Below are positions 23,179 through 36,149 of a DNA stretch of 64,000 nucleotides, in pieces; position 1 is the stretch's first letter; each line of letters opens with the position of its first letter. The notes under the pieces are model-generated. The model had not been told where the DNA came from, ran no database searches, and was given only the letters and a program-made list of their open reading frames with translations. Both the position numbers and the translations under genes were made by a program. Origin of the DNA: Omphiscola glabra. Taxonomy: Eukaryota; Mollusca; Gastropoda; Lymnaeidae. The stretch is from the NCBI GenBank assembly GCA_964017045.1, contig OZ024798.1, positions 13,957,724 to 14,021,723 of the forward strand. The letters run 5' to 3'.

Positions 23179-23463
23179 GAGGCAAAAACCAAATAAAAAA
23201 GAAACATGTTGATCCTTAAAATCATAAATCGAATGCTTTTTTATGAACGTATTCTTAAATAAATTTCAACATAATATAACAAGCTAATCTAGTCATGCAA
23301 ATTTTTTTTAAATCTGTATAAAAACATTATTGCATTTACGGTATTATTTGAAAAAATACAATTAATTTTATACGGTAACAACTGAATATCACCGAGGATA
23401 CAGGATACCCCAAATTCTATTTTATTATATTTTGTTTAATACAAGGATTCTTTTTATAAATAG

Positions 23464-26400
23464 ACTAGCGAGTACACGGCATGCGTTGCAATGCCACTCA
23501 TCGAAATAAAGTGTCTGTGTTTTAATAATTTTTTTGTAAGTTCTTCTAATAACCACCTTTTTTTAACCGTCTGGTGCGTATTCAAATTAATTAGAAGGTT
23601 TTAAGAAGTGTCAGCAGAACACACGCAGCTGTCTGTGTGGGAAGCATGGATTTTCCAAATTTAGTCCCAAAACTTATAGCGATTGATCCCCCCATGCAAT
23701 AGCTATGTTTGAAATTATATTTATATGGCTCATTTATTACATATAAACAAATTTAGGGCCCCCGGCCCCAAAAGTAATATTGTGAAATATTTGTACTAAA
23801 TCAGAAACCTATTTATTAAGTCATATATACAAAATGAAATGTCACAGTTTATATTTAATGTAATTCCACCCACTTATGCAATAGCTCTGCTTGACGTTAT
23901 ATTTGCATAGCTCATATAAGAAAAAAAAAGAATTTAAGGCCCCCGGCCCAAAAGCGGAATATTGTAAAATATTTGCACTTCTTTAGAAACCTAATGCGGG
24001 CCTAAACACAACAACTCAATGAAAGTTTATCGCATTCAGATGAATAGTATAGGAACTCATACGGAAATTATATTTAAATAGCTCATATTAGAAAGAAAAA
24101 CTACTATAGGGCCCCGGTCCAAAACTGGTAATTCTTTGTAAAATGAATGGGTTTTGATATTCATGGATATACTTTTGTAAATGTACTTACGTTGTGTTAA
24201 CGTCATTGATTTTCTTAATTCGTAAAATGAGAATATAGCATCTATTTTTCACAACAGTAATATCATTGGATTTAAAGATATAAAATTGTACACACCCTAT
24301 TTCCTAACCCCCATGTATATGTACCTAAGAAGGCAAATTATTTGTCAAATTCATTTTGAGAGGTATAGTGTGCTGCCATGTGCAAATTAAACTATTGAAT
24401 TACAACTTCCCCCTCCCCCAAACAGAGTTTTAAAGAAATTAATAAAATCATCCACGGGATTGTAATCCACTTACTTACGCAAAAACAATTTTTGTTGCAT
24501 TTCAAATGCTTTGTTCTTATTTAAATGAGTGATAAGTGCATTAGTGGATGCTATTTGGATATGTAGTTTCGCTGCACTGATTGCATTAAACGACATTTTC
24601 GTATTTAAAGTATATTTAAAGGTTAGTTTTTTTTTGTTTTTTTTTTTACTAATTTATAAATTTCATAAATGTATATTTTTAGAAAGAATAAAAGTAAAAA
24701 TTTATTAAACGTTAAAAATAAAAAGCAAAAATTGTATTTCATTTTTTAAATTGTAGCAATTTAAAAAGCAATCTATTATATTTATTAATTTTACTTTTAG
24801 GAAGGGGGAAATACATTATCAATTTTATTAGGCGCGGTTATTAAATCAGATAAATTTTTGCATTGAATAAATAGACAATTTTAGTTCTGACGTCAATTGC
24901 GTTATTATTTATAACAAATTAGTTTTACTTTTATTACGCAATATTTGGAACGTACTTAAAAAATGCACTAAAATCAACAGATGTTTTGGTTACCCCGATA
25001 AATGTGATTACAATGTAATTCTTTGATCATAATTTGTTTTATTAGTTTTCATAACTTTCACTCACATATAAAATGTTTAAAATAGTTCCTTAGTTGTTAC
25101 TCCAAATTTATTTGTAATTTATATTATTAATACTTAAAATTTTATTAAAATTAAAGCGAATATACAATATATTTTTCGCTTTACCATTGATTCGAGTTCC
25201 TTAAAATAATAGAAAAAAACTATGATTGTTTTAAAAAATGGGAACGTATTTAAATCGTATCGGTTCTTTGTGAGTTACGGTCAGCATAGATCATTCTTAT
25301 ATAATAGATGTATTACTACATCATTGCTATTCAAAATCACAACACATTTACAAAGCTATATCCGATTCTAAAATACGTCACAAAATTCAAGCTTATTTAT
25401 AAAAACAACAAAAATACTCTCTACACTAAACATGCAAAAACGTGTTTTCTCTGCCTCTTGCTACAAATTGATGTCTGTTGGCATTTGTTCAAGGGCGGTT
25501 GAGTTGATAGCTCCGTTTGAAATTATTTTGATAAAGTTTGTTAAAGAAAACAAAACGAATTTAATGACATCGGCCCATGCGAAATATTGTAAAATGTTGT
25601 TCTAATTTAGAAACATTTGCGGGAGCGCACATATCAATTCACCAAAGTTTTTATCGCAATCGGATGAATGGTATAGGAATGCATACGATAATTATATAGA
25701 TAATAAATGGTGGAAAACGAATTAAGGCCCCCGGCCACAAACGGAATATTGTAGAATTGTTGTATTACTTCAGAAACCTACTTATTATATCACAAAATTA
25801 AAAAAGAGAAACATATTACTGAAGTTGTATCGCATTCAGATAAATGGTATAGGAGTGCATACGGATATTATTTTTTACAAAGCTCATATAAGAAAAATAA
25901 CGATTTTGGGGCCAACGGCCAAAAACGGATTATTTTAAAAGAGTTGTAACTACTTCAGAAACCTAATTACTATGTGACACACACAAGTTAATGTCGATAT
26001 TTGTATTTGATTAAAAATCTATCCATCCACACATTAGCTCTGTTTGAAATTGTATTTGTATAGCTCATATAGGAAAAATAGAACATAGGGCCCCTGCCTC
26101 AAAAAAGAATATTTTAAACGGTTGTAATAATTTGAAAAGCTTTGCTGACTTGGGTAAAACATTTTACTAAAGTTTTATCGCATTCAGATAAATGATATAG
26201 GAGCGCATACAGAAATTATTTTGTACAAAGCTCATATAAGAAAAAAAAAGAATTTGGGAACAACGGCGGAAAACTGAATATTTTAAAAGTATTGTAATTA
26301 CTTATTAACATGGGCGACCTTATGGACAACCTTTCAACAAAGTTTTGTTGCAATCGCATGAATGGTGTAGGAGCGCATACGGTTTGAAATTATATTTATA

Positions 26401-27783
26401 TAGCTCATATTGGAAAAATAGAACATGGGGCCCCTGGTTCAAAACAGAATATTTTAAACGGTTGTAATAATTGGAAAAGCTTTGCGGGCGTGGGAAAAAC
26501 ATCTAACTAAAGTTTTATCGCATTCAAAAGAATGGTATAGGGGCGCATACCGAAATTATTTTGTACAAAGCTCATATAAGAAAAAAAAAGAATTTGGGGC
26601 CAACAGCTGAAAACGGAATATTTTAAAAGTATTGTAATTACTCATTAACATGCGCGACTTTATGGACAACCTTTCAAAAAAGTTTTGTTGCAATCACATG
26701 AATGGTGTAGGAGCGCATACGGTTTGAAATTATATTTATATTGCTCCTATAAGACAAAACGAACATGGGGCCCCTGACTCAAAACGGAATATTTTAAAAC
26801 GGTTGTAATCATTTAGAAACCTTTGTGGGCATGCTTGCAACATCTCGTCAAAGTTGTAGCGTATTCGAATAAATGGTATAGGAGCGCAGACGAAATCTAT
26901 TGTTTACAAAGCTCATATAAGAAAAAAAAACGATTTTGGGGCCAACGGCCAAAACGAAATATTTTAAAAGTGTTATAATAACCCAGTAAAATGCGCGAGC
27001 TTATGAAAGACAACTCTCCAATGTTTTATCGCAATCGATTGAATGGTGTAGATGCGCATTCGGTTTGAAACTATATTTATATAGCTCATATAAGAAAAAA
27101 CGAACATGGGGCCCATGGCTCAAAACGGAATATTTTAAAACGGTTGTATTAATTTGGAAACCTTTGTGGGCATGCTCGCAACATCTCGTCAAAGTTTTAG
27201 CGTATTCGAATAAATGGTGTAGGAGCGCAGACGAAATCTATTGTTTACAAAGCTCATATAAGAAAAAAAAACGATTTTGGGGCCAACGAAATATTTTAAA
27301 AGTGTTATAATGACCTAGTAAAATGCGCGACCTTGTGGAATAAAACTCTTTAATGTTTTGTCGCAATCGAATGAATGGTGTAGGAGTGCATACGGTTTGA
27401 AACTATATTTATATAGCTCATATAAGAAAAACGAACATGGGGCCCCTGGCTCAAAACAGAATATTTTAAAACGGTTATAATTATTTCCAAACCTTTGTGG
27501 GCGTGCTTGTAACATTTTACCCAAGACTTAGCGCATTCAGACGAATGGTGTAGGAGCGCAGACGGAAATATTTTTTACAAAGCTCGTATAAGAAAAAAAA
27601 CGATTGAAGGGCCAACGGCCGAAAACGAAATATTTGAAAAGTTTTTTAATGACGCAGTTAAATGCCCAGGTAGGTGGCCAACAACTCACCAAAGTTTTGT
27701 TGCAATCGCATGAATGGTGTGGGAGCGCATACGAGACAAACATACATACATACAGACATACATTCATTTTTATATATATAGAT
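23464..27783 (+). mobile_element. pearl/HINE-like element inside copy C intron 2
   Basis: Begins ACTAGCGAGTACACGGCATG and ends CATTCATTTTTATATATATA, as does 13691-16457, with the same middle of about 1.35 kb. From about 25500 it holds about 13 core repeats. The phase of GGTGTAGGAGCGCA recurs every 162-171 bases (for example 26361, 26531, 26701, 26871, 27042, 27212), with alternate units most similar, i.e. a dimer of about 340 bp. It ends with CATACATACATACAGACATA. Its insertion makes intron 2 of copy C 6.2 kb, against 0.8 kb in copy B. Confidence 0.8.
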
Positions 27784-28384
27784 ACATCTACTCGAAGGCT
27801 ACATCTATTAAAAATATGTTTAAACTCCTCGCTGAAAAAATAATGAATTTAATTGATTTTTTTTTGTTTTTTTTTCTTTTTTGTTATCTTTTTGTTAACT
27901 TTTTTATTTAGATACACGAAATCTTTTTTTTTTAATTGTTATTCAATTTTTTTTTAACCCAAAAAATAGTTTTTTCGAATTATTTTTAAAAGGTCAGAAA
28001 GTCAAACTTAAAACTTTGTTGTAAATCACTTTTGTCAATTTTAAATACAAATTATGGTACGGGAACTGTCGAAAGACAAAAAATGATTTAACAAATAATG
28101 AACTAAGGTAAATGAGAAGTTAAATAATTACTTCACAACATCCCATCCTTTATATATCACATGACACACAGACTAGTTAAATAAATTAAGAAGTACAAAA
28201 ATGTTGATAAAATAATCCATTTTTTAAATTAAAAAAAAAATCAAATAAAATTTATCAAATTTCGGAAAACTCTCAACCTGTAAAATCTGTTTCGGGAATC
28301 TTATGAATGTTTCTCGTTTCTTTCCCTTGCTGTTTAGTTAAGACAACTCATATTACTTTTATTTTATCGCGTTATTTTTTTCAG

Positions 28385-28768
28385 GTCAAGTTTTCAATCT
28401 ATAAGGATGGCGTCATGCAAAAGTTCCTCCTCTTCAATGGCTCCGCGACAACATACACCAGCTGGTTCTCGCAAGCTAAACTAATTAACACTTCTTGGAC
28501 CGACCTGTCGATGGCAAATGTATCATACTTTAGTATCTATGGTGTTCAGGTGGCCGCGGCCACTCGTCGCTTCTACGTTGAACATAGCCATACTTCATGT
28601 CCTACTGACAGTGGTTGGTTTGCCAGCATCGACTTCAGAGGAACTGGTTGTGCATCTTGGGATCTTGTGGAACCTTTTCCTCAATTTCTTTACGCCCCCG
28701 GAAACACAAGATTCAATAATGTCAACATGACGAAGGCGGATGTCATAGCAATTTTTGTCAAATTTTGA
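28385..28768 (+). CDS. copy C exon 3: C-terminal family domain
   Basis: Begins after TTTTTTTCAG with GTC AAG TTT TCA and ends at TGA 28766-28768 (127 residues). It keeps KDGVMQKFLLFNGS, SSWTDL as TSWTDL, RRFYVEH, CPTDSGWF and the terminal ADVIAIFVKF. Differences from A and B are loss of the middle cysteine (FASIDF instead of FTCTDQ or LACIDQ) and GCASWD in place of CDWGMP. AATAAA follows at 28789. Confidence 0.85.
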   Translation, partial: VKFSIYKDGVMQKFLLFNGSATTYTSWFSQAKLINTSWTDLSMANVSYFSIYGVQVAAATRRFYVEHSHTSCPTDSGWFASIDFRGTGCASWDLVEPFPQFLYAPGNTRFNNVNMTKADVIAIFVKF

Positions 28769-28906
28769 AACGGTTAGACAATATTGAAAATAAATTAATG
28801 CGATTGTATGCACTTAAATTACAAAAAAATCATTTAAGGTACTTGTTGTTAACAGATTTTACTCCGTTACCTTGATTGTTCCTATTTGTTTCTCTCAATC
28901 TCTGTC

Positions 28907-28911
<5 letters not shown>

Positions 28912-28955
<44 letters not shown>

Positions 28956-29145
28956 CTTTCTCTCTCTCTCTCTCTCGATCTATCTCTTTTCTCTCGCTGA
29001 ACTTTGTCTCTCTTGTTCTATCACTTTCTCTTGCTATCCTTCTCTTTTTCTCTTTCTTTCGTTCTCCCTCTTTCTCTCTATCTCTTTCTGTCTCTCTCTC
29101 TTTCTGTATCACTTTTTCGCTCTCTATTTCGTTTTCTCTGTCTTT
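28912..29145. repeat. (TA)n followed by CT-rich low-complexity tract
   Basis: About 20 TA units, then about 200 bases of degenerate CTCT/TTTC polypyrimidine. The open frame across it is a composition effect. Confidence 0.9.
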
Positions 29146-29159
29146 TTTATTTATGAATA

Positions 29160-31440
29160 GTGTAACAATAGTAACAATCGTTATAGTTATTGTAACAATG
29201 TTAGCTAATACTGTGAGCTTTAATATGATGGTCAGTGACTAATCATAGTTATCATATTATCAGAATCAAGATTATTGTCTAGTGACAAAATTTCTCTCAA
29301 GTAATATGTATGATACATGTCATAATATGATATATATCATTCAATACTTAAATATCAAAATGTGATATCAATGGTAAAGTGATTCCTAAAATTTACACAA
29401 ACCATTGTTAGTGCATTATGAATAATAACATGAATTTAAAAAGTGATGTTTATTCTATCATACAATGTTTACATTCCTCATTATGTGACCTATGAATGAG
29501 TAATAAAATGAAATATTTTACATTTTATTGTTCACTTAATGTGATCGTTGTATTTGATCTCAATAAAGTTGAGAAAATGCTAATGACTAATGGATGAAAC
29601 AGTATCTCTTTCTTTGCATATAGCATTGAAATACTCTGAATATATTTTAAATGGAATTTAGCATTATGGCTAATTTTAAATTTTAATATCAGCTTTACAG
29701 TTACAAAGCTGGTAAAGTGAAAAAGTGGTAAAATTATATAATTAACAAAGATACAAAAATGGTAAAGACCAATTTTCTTTAAACTTCCTGTTGGATGAGG
29801 ATGTGAAGTTGAAATTTACCTAACGACGAAATTTCATTGTAAAATAAATGTAACACCAGTTAATCTTGGATCACAAATAAAATACATTTGAAATCGATTT
29901 CTTTTTTTCATAATAATATTCAGATAGATGTTTTACAAATAAGTTTTTTCACAGAATCTTGGTACCAAATAGCTGCGCATTACAATATTTAAATGGGGCA
30001 AAAAATGTCACTACATGGAATTCTATTTCGGCAATGTAAAATGTATCAATGAGAACTTGACTAATGGTGAGATGCAAAAAAAAAAAATTAAAAAAATTAT
30101 ATTATTAATCCTTTAATACTGTTTCTATTACTATCAAAAGTACTTTGATAATTAGGGTAAATAAATTGTTTGAAGTACTTTTAATACAAGACTCAGCTTT
30201 GAGTAAAATAATGTAATGTTTATAAAAATGAAAAGGACCATTCAAAGTGATAGTATCAAGATTAATATTTGTTATTGACTTTCACGAAACAATGTAGCAG
30301 CTTTAGCGTATGACTTAAACATACGAATATTTATGGAGGTCTTAAAATATGATTTATAGATTACTAAGAAAATAAACAACCACTAAAAACATTTTATTTT
30401 TATAAATCCATTTATAAAATGTCACATCGAGATTTTTTTTTGGGGGGGGGGGGGGTGGTAGCGCTGAAAATTCGACAAAAGTTGCATTTAATTAACGCAC
30501 TTTATAAGAAACCTATTTAGTGCTCCCTCTCCCAAGGCTTGCAACCGCACACTTTTTTCCCGCACCTGAACAGTATTGATATGTTAATGATCCACTCACT
30601 TTTACACCGCAAAGTTAATTCACCAACTATTTCAGAAAGCAAAAGAAAATAGAGCGAGGTTTTTCTTTTTTTAAGAATCTCTTTTAGTGCAGTAATCGGG
30701 GATTTTATTTTATCTTTCCCTTGAAAAACGGGATAAACGTATTTTTTTGGGAGGGGGGGGATTAGGGCTGATAATTTAATAGAAAGTATTATCATCTTAA
30801 ACGAGTCTATGTGTCAAGTTTCAACGCGATAGCTTGACGGGAAGTGGGTCAATTAGCGGTCCGGAGTTAATATATAGGATTTAAAAGAACAACAAATAGC
30901 AAACGTTATTTAATAGTTTCGCAATATACCTTTTATTCACACAAGCTCATATTCTTACTAAGTAACTGAATTGAGTTAGCATACTGCAAAATGTACTATG
31001 AATTAGGGTAAGGAGGACTTATGGTGTTAAAGATATTTATAAATGCATGTTATTTTCAAATGTTTAGCCTTACTTCCACCCTCAAAGTTTGATATTACAT
31101 TTTATAAATGATTTATACGAAAAAACTTTATTTATAGGGGTTGTTTAATTTAATTAATAAAATAAGTTTAAACAAAATATATCAAATAATTTTTTAATTA
31201 GAATCTTTTGCCCCCTTTATACATCCAACCGTAATGTTATATATTCAATTTTTTTTTGTTCTTTTTATTGTTAAGAACTGATTTCTTCGAATCTTAGTCA
31301 GTTCCTACAATGATGGTGGGTCAAAACCTTCAATGACATTACATTCTCTTTCATGTGTTCCGATGTTTCAATCACATTATTTATTCAAGCACTCGGCTCA
31401 AGCCGAATGTCATGTAACCACATGAGAATTTACACCGGAA
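29160..31440. other. AT-rich intergenic DNA
   Basis: No gene recognised in 2.3 kb. G-runs near 30440 and 30753 lie in short sequences resembling decayed mobile elements. Confidence 0.5.
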
Positions 31441-31455
31441 ACAATAGCAAATGCT

Positions 31456-31728
31456 TTACTGTGCATTCAATACCTCGGAGTAACACAGTGTAACATAAAC
31501 TCTCATTCTTCCCACGCACATAAAATCGCTGCGAACCACCTGGAATATACCGCCGTGAACTCGACATCTATCGAAAGCTTCAAGGCTGCCCTGGCATCTG
31601 CTAGGAGCCTTTAGGATGGCAGCATCGCTTCCCCAACCGTTGCACATATGCCAGTACATGGATGCAGCAACGTACACCACCAGAACCAGAAGAACCAGAG
31701 CTATTGGCACTGAAACACTAACAAAATA
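31456..31728 (-). CDS. candidate terminal exon or small secreted-peptide ORF
   Basis: An open minus-strand frame after a TTTGTTAG acceptor-like site near 31729. It reads VSVPIALVLLVLVVYVAASM, then five well-spaced cysteines (HMCNGWG, SRCQGS, DRCRVH, FMCVGR, LCYSEV) and stops at 31456. The base composition is more GC-balanced than the surroundings. The hydrophobic start could be a signal peptide (start at the Met of MPIALV, 31710) or a membrane segment of a larger gene whose other exons I could not find. Family not recognised. Confidence 0.35.
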   Translation of the reverse strand, partial: YFVSVSVPIALVLLVLVVYVAASMYWHMCNGWGSDAAILKAPSRCQGSLEAFDRCRVHGGIFQVVRSDFMCVGRMRVYVTLCYSEVLNAQ

Positions 31729-32276
31729 AGAATTGTAAAAAAAGGAGCATCACAACACTACGGCTATTTGATTTTTTAGAGATAAGAGAGTTTCGGAAGG
31801 AACCTTTTTTCATTGTCAAACGTATGGGTAAATATTAAATGTATCTTTAAATGTTTTAAGAAAAAGGGGGGCGCTTTACAATGAATCGTGTCCCCGGGGC
31901 GCCAAACACTCTTCCTACGCCTCTGCCGTGCTAAACATATTGACTTAGCGTCTGTCACTGCGGTATACATTGATAAGTTGACGTGGTTTAAGGTTATTCG
32001 CTGATTTTTTTTTTTTCAAGAATATGTCATTAGTTTTAGTTCAAGCCACCAAAATGTAAACGCCAAATGAATACCGTTTGCTAAAAATTAACTCTGAATT
32101 TAATCAAGAAGCTGTTATACATTAGTACCAAGTTAACCTTATACACGTTAAGTTCACATTTTAAAATTGGTTTTTGTTTTAATGAATAGACTTTTTAAAG
32201 GAAACGTCAATATATTGTTTTAACAGTTCTTCGTTTCGAAACGCAGTTTAATCCTTAAGTTCTTGATCAACAAGAG

Positions 32277-32476
32277 GCCCGTGAAAGTTGTATACCCGTG
32301 AAAGCTGTATACCCGTGAAAGTTGTATACCCGTGAAAGTTGTATACCCGTGAAAGTTGTATACCCGTGAAAGCTGTATACCGTGAAAGTTGTATACCCGT
32401 GAAAGTTGTATACCCGTGAAAGTTGTATACCCGTGAAAGTTGTATACCCGTGAAAGCTGTATACCCGTGAAAGTTG
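32277..32476. repeat. 17-bp minisatellite
   Basis: About 12 copies of GTATACCCGTGAAAGTT with T/C variation and one 16-bp unit. The overlapping frames reading FHGYTTFTG are products of the repeat. Confidence 0.95.
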
Positions 32477-32698
32477 ATACATAATACCTTGGTACTTGTA
32501 AGAAATTGTAAAGCCTTTTCACTCGCCACACGTGTTATGTACATGTGAGTTGGATTCTTATCAGACAGCGCTGCGTTATGGATTAGCGAGATCGATCCAA
32601 ATCGTATAATGTTAGGGCGATGAAAGAGTTAAGCGTATGTCCATAGTCATCAACGGGGCTCAGCGCAATAATTGAAGGGGATGATGAAAAATATTAAA

Positions 32699-33353
32699 GT
32701 ATTTTCACGTATATAAGACGCACCCACTTATAAGACGCACCCAATTATAAGACGCACCCGTGTATAAGACGCACCCAATGATAAGACGCGCTCGTATATA
32801 AGACGCGGGTTTTGACGATGTGTGTAAACAAACATTGCATAAGACGCACGCGGCCTAGCCATCTACCGCACTGAGCAATTTATATCGCGTGGTTTCCTTT
32901 CCTTTATGATAAATGAAAATATGTCCAACGTTTCATCACCCATTTGATGTAAACAAGGCTTCGTTGCCAATTTGAGTTTACCGGTAAATCACAGAATTCT
33001 CTGAGGCAGGACCACATCGATTATTCTTTATTCTTATCTGCCCCGGGGCCAATAATTGATGGGTTGAGTACCTGGTATCTAGATTCTAGAAACAATAAAC
33101 GCCAAATGTATTTAAACCTACTATATTATATACATTTACTCCGACTGAACTTAGATTTTGCAATAAGTATGGTATACAAATCATTGAAACGTATATAAGA
33201 CCCACCTAATTATAAGACGCACCCATATAGAATACGCTACTTTTGAAGATTTGTGTAGAAATTTTACATAAGACGCACAAATATATAAGACGCTCTCTGG
33301 GTGCAGGGTACGTAAAACTTTGTATAAGAAGCGTCTTATATACGCGAAAATAC
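32699..33353. mobile_element. MITE with TATAAGACGCACC subterminal repeats
   Basis: Terminal inverted repeats (GTATTTTCACGTATATAAGA at the left; TCTTATATACGCGAAAATAC at the right) enclose 655 bp. Both ends carry several copies of ATAAGACGCACCCA spaced 14-20 bases apart, a pattern that I recognise from a widespread but unclassified animal MITE type. No coding capacity. Confidence 0.7.
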
Positions 33354-34471
33354 GGTAGCTTGATTTCAAAATATTAAGCCATTTTGTATTCAAATATACC
33401 TATAATCGCAATTAATAATTCTCTATGTGTGCCCTTATGTTAGGCTGTAAAGCTATATTCCATATCACAACAGATAAAAAACAAAAGGAAATTACGAAAA
33501 AGTGCACTACAGAGCATGGTGTGTAAGTTCAATAGACGCGCAAGATATCCTTCCGTTTTTTTTAAAGTGATTCTTGAAAACACTTATTGCTAATTTTAAG
33601 GTCACGGAAATCGATTCAATTTATCTCTGGAAATAAAAAAACTATGCTTAGGCCCGTATGTGATAAAACAAATTCTTTAAAATGTAAGTATTATTTTTTT
33701 TTTATAAATTAGAACCCACAAAGTAGCGCTTACAGGTAACTTTAGTAGTAGATGAGATTTTCATAAATTGCCACAGCCATTATTGGCCTGTTATTTCTAG
33801 TCGTGTATGTTTAATCAGTTTTAATAAGGAAATATATATATATTTAATGATTACAACAAGCATTTATTTATTCAAGAGACGCTCAAATGCTGCTGGATAG
33901 CTGCCACTGAGGTATATCCATACTGTGACCGTGAACTCTGCAATGCGCGTCTTGCTGGCCTTCTGTTAAATTTTGAATGATCAAAATCAGTTAAACACTT
34001 TTTATATTTAAAAAACCAATTTACTCTAAAACTTTTTTTAAAAAAAGATGAGTGCTAAAATTCCACATGAGAACTAATATCAATTTATTATCTTTTTTAA
34101 TGAAGCGTTCAAAATAATTTCACAATTATGTTTTAATACATAATAGAACATAGTAAAGTGTTGACATGAACTCGTTTTTCAAACCTAGTTCTATCTAGAT
34201 AGATACATATAAAAGGATATATTCCAATCAATATATATATTTAATCAATGTTGCGCTGTTCATGGACAATGAAGCTTGCTCACTGAATTATTTAATGAAC
34301 TGTACACGTGAACCTACATCCCAAATATTCGTTTAGAGAATTCGCCATTGCCAGACGTTAATTTTATGACGTGTATTTCGTCATGGCATCTCTACAATAG
34401 ATGCAGTTTACCAAAATGCTCGACACTGATCAATGGAAATAATTCAAAACCTGTTTCTTGTGTTTGTTTGA
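33354..34471. other. AT-rich intergenic DNA
   Basis: No gene recognised. Confidence 0.5.
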
Positions 34472-34479
34472 GATGGCGA

Positions 34480-34844
34480 CAGGGTCGGCGCTAGGAGAGT
34501 GCGGGGCGTTGGGCAAATTGAATATTGCGTGGCCGTTGACATATATATTCCGCCGATAGGATATTAAGACACGTTATAGTCGTATATAAAAATGCCCTGA
34601 TAATCCGCTTTCATCTGCTTAACATGCGCCCAGAGGTCTTCCCGAGATTCATCTCGAAGGGATTGAATGGGAGCCAGACTGACCTTCACACCATTTGACT
34701 ATCTAATAACTCCAAATATTGTGTTGACTGGATAAGGAACTATCAGTAGGCTTAGATGTATTATAAATATACTACGGCAACGCGCAGGGCCCCGAATTTG
34801 GCCTTGGGTGGTCGCCTACTTCGCCATGACCTAGCGCCGACCCT
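34480..34844. mobile_element. MITE with 8-bp target duplication
   Basis: Inverted ends AGGGTCGGCGCTAG (left, with an extra leading C) and CTAGCGCCGACCCT (right) enclose 365 bp. GATGGCGA occurs at 34472-34479 and again at 34845-34852. The duplication length and ends suggest a hAT-like superfamily; no transposase is encoded. Confidence 0.75.
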
Positions 34845-35128
34845 GATGGCGAGGGCAATAGCGAAGTTTAAGTTTAGTGCCGAGGCCATATTATAAATGC
34901 TTAATTCATTTGAACATGATATTATTTTACTTTGAAGCTACGCTAGCTATCTTGTTGCGTAATGCAATTAACGTTATAAAAATTTAGCTACGTGAATGGC
35001 CAAATGAGCAACGAAATAGTTCATAAGTTTTAGATTAATAAGTATTAATCATTTATTATTTTAAATTAAAAAATAAAAACAATTGTTTTCACGTTAATTG
35101 TGTCTTCTACATCCTTAAATTTCCCTAA

Positions 35129-35433
35129 GCGAAGACAATCCCAAAGAACAGTGGGAATATGTTTCCGTTATTCCAAGGAAAGAGACTTACCACGGGTCCC
35201 GGTGTGTATTTTGTTATCACAACTTTCCAGAGCAGCCAGGGTCTGTGTTTCAGTCACTGCTCGGTTGAAGAGACTTGCAGGTGTGCCAACTTCGAGAAAT
35301 CTAGTGGAGTGTGTTCGCTGTTTGCAGACGACACCTGGGAGATTGGTTTTATCGTTGTTGACGATACTGACAGCGTCATATTTCAAAAGTTGTCTGATAC
35401 GGTCAAATGTGGCGAGTGGACACTGGCATTCAG
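35129..35433 (+). pseudogene. copy D exon 1 without signal peptide
   Basis: In frame with copies B and C, this reads AKTIPKN (against AQTCQKN in copy C), GKRL, then the PAN-like cysteines LCFSHCSVEETCRCANF and GVCSLFADDTWE, and ends EWTLAF plus AG before GTTGGT. A TAA lies directly upstream at 35126-35128 where the other copies continue into the signal peptide. CCCTAAG just before could be an acceptor for a separate signal-peptide exon, which I could not find. Without one this exon has no start in the family pattern. Sequence is considerably diverged from B and C. Confidence 0.6.
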
Positions 35434-35496
35434 GTTGGTTTCATACTACTTCGAGGATTTGTTTCACTTATAAAAGACGTTATATTACAATATGAC

Positions 35497-35502
<6 letters not shown>

Positions 35503-35552
<50 letters not shown>
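35503..35552. repeat. (TA)n microsatellite
   Basis: About 25 TA units in copy D intron 1. Confidence 0.95.
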
Positions 35553-35555
<3 letters not shown>

Positions 35556-35968
35556 CAATAAGTAAATTCATTCTTTTTATAGATAGTTAAAAATAATCAA
35601 CTCTAATAAGACAAGATGTATAAATTAAGAAATAAACATGTCTGGAACACAAATATGGAAGGAGCTTTACTCAAGCAACACAAAAATTAGTGTTTCCTTT
35701 TTTCCGAAATTATATTATCGCTAAAATCGTCTTATTTTATTTAAGTTTAAAGCATTAATATTCGTTGGTATTTGATTATTTTGTGGAGGACAAAAATTGT
35801 GACTGACTAATAAATTTTATCTCTAAGTCTAATGTTAATGTCACATTTTATTTTATTAAGGTCTGATTGTTTTTCTATTTATTGCTGAATTTTACAGGCT
35901 CTCGGAAGACGAACTGTTGGTTTTGATATCCACGTGACTATAGAATTTTAAAATGTTTCTCCACTTAG

Positions 35969-36149
35969 GGGCTTGGCGGGTATCAACAAAACAATATATG
36001 ACGCATACACTGACAGCACTATACGACACGACCAACCCATGACGCTGTCGTCGCCCCTGGGGTGTGTGCGCATTGACACGGCCCAGCAGTGTGAAGTTCA
36101 TTTTCACAGCAATATTCTCAACGCCTGGAATTAACTGAACATCTATAAG
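35969..36149 (+). pseudogene. copy D exon 2 with in-frame stop
   Basis: Same 181-base length and phase as in B and C, after CACTTAG and before GTAGAT. It reads GLAGINKTIYDAYTD, IRHDQPM, SPLGCVRID and CEVHFHSNILNAWN, then TAA at 36132-36134 where the intact copies have the Ser codon of KWSNL, then LNIYK. The stop is six codons before the exon end. Confidence 0.7.

Noticed and set aside
15506..25502. 64-codon frame present twice (15506-15700 and 25308-25502)
   Set aside because: Both lie in the conserved middle of the repeat element. The frame is short and AT-driven, and the two copies differ in protein sequence by compensating indels, so coding selection is not indicated.
28886..29242. Ser/Leu-rich plus-strand frame
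   Set aside because: Low-complexity CT-rich tract downstream of copy C.
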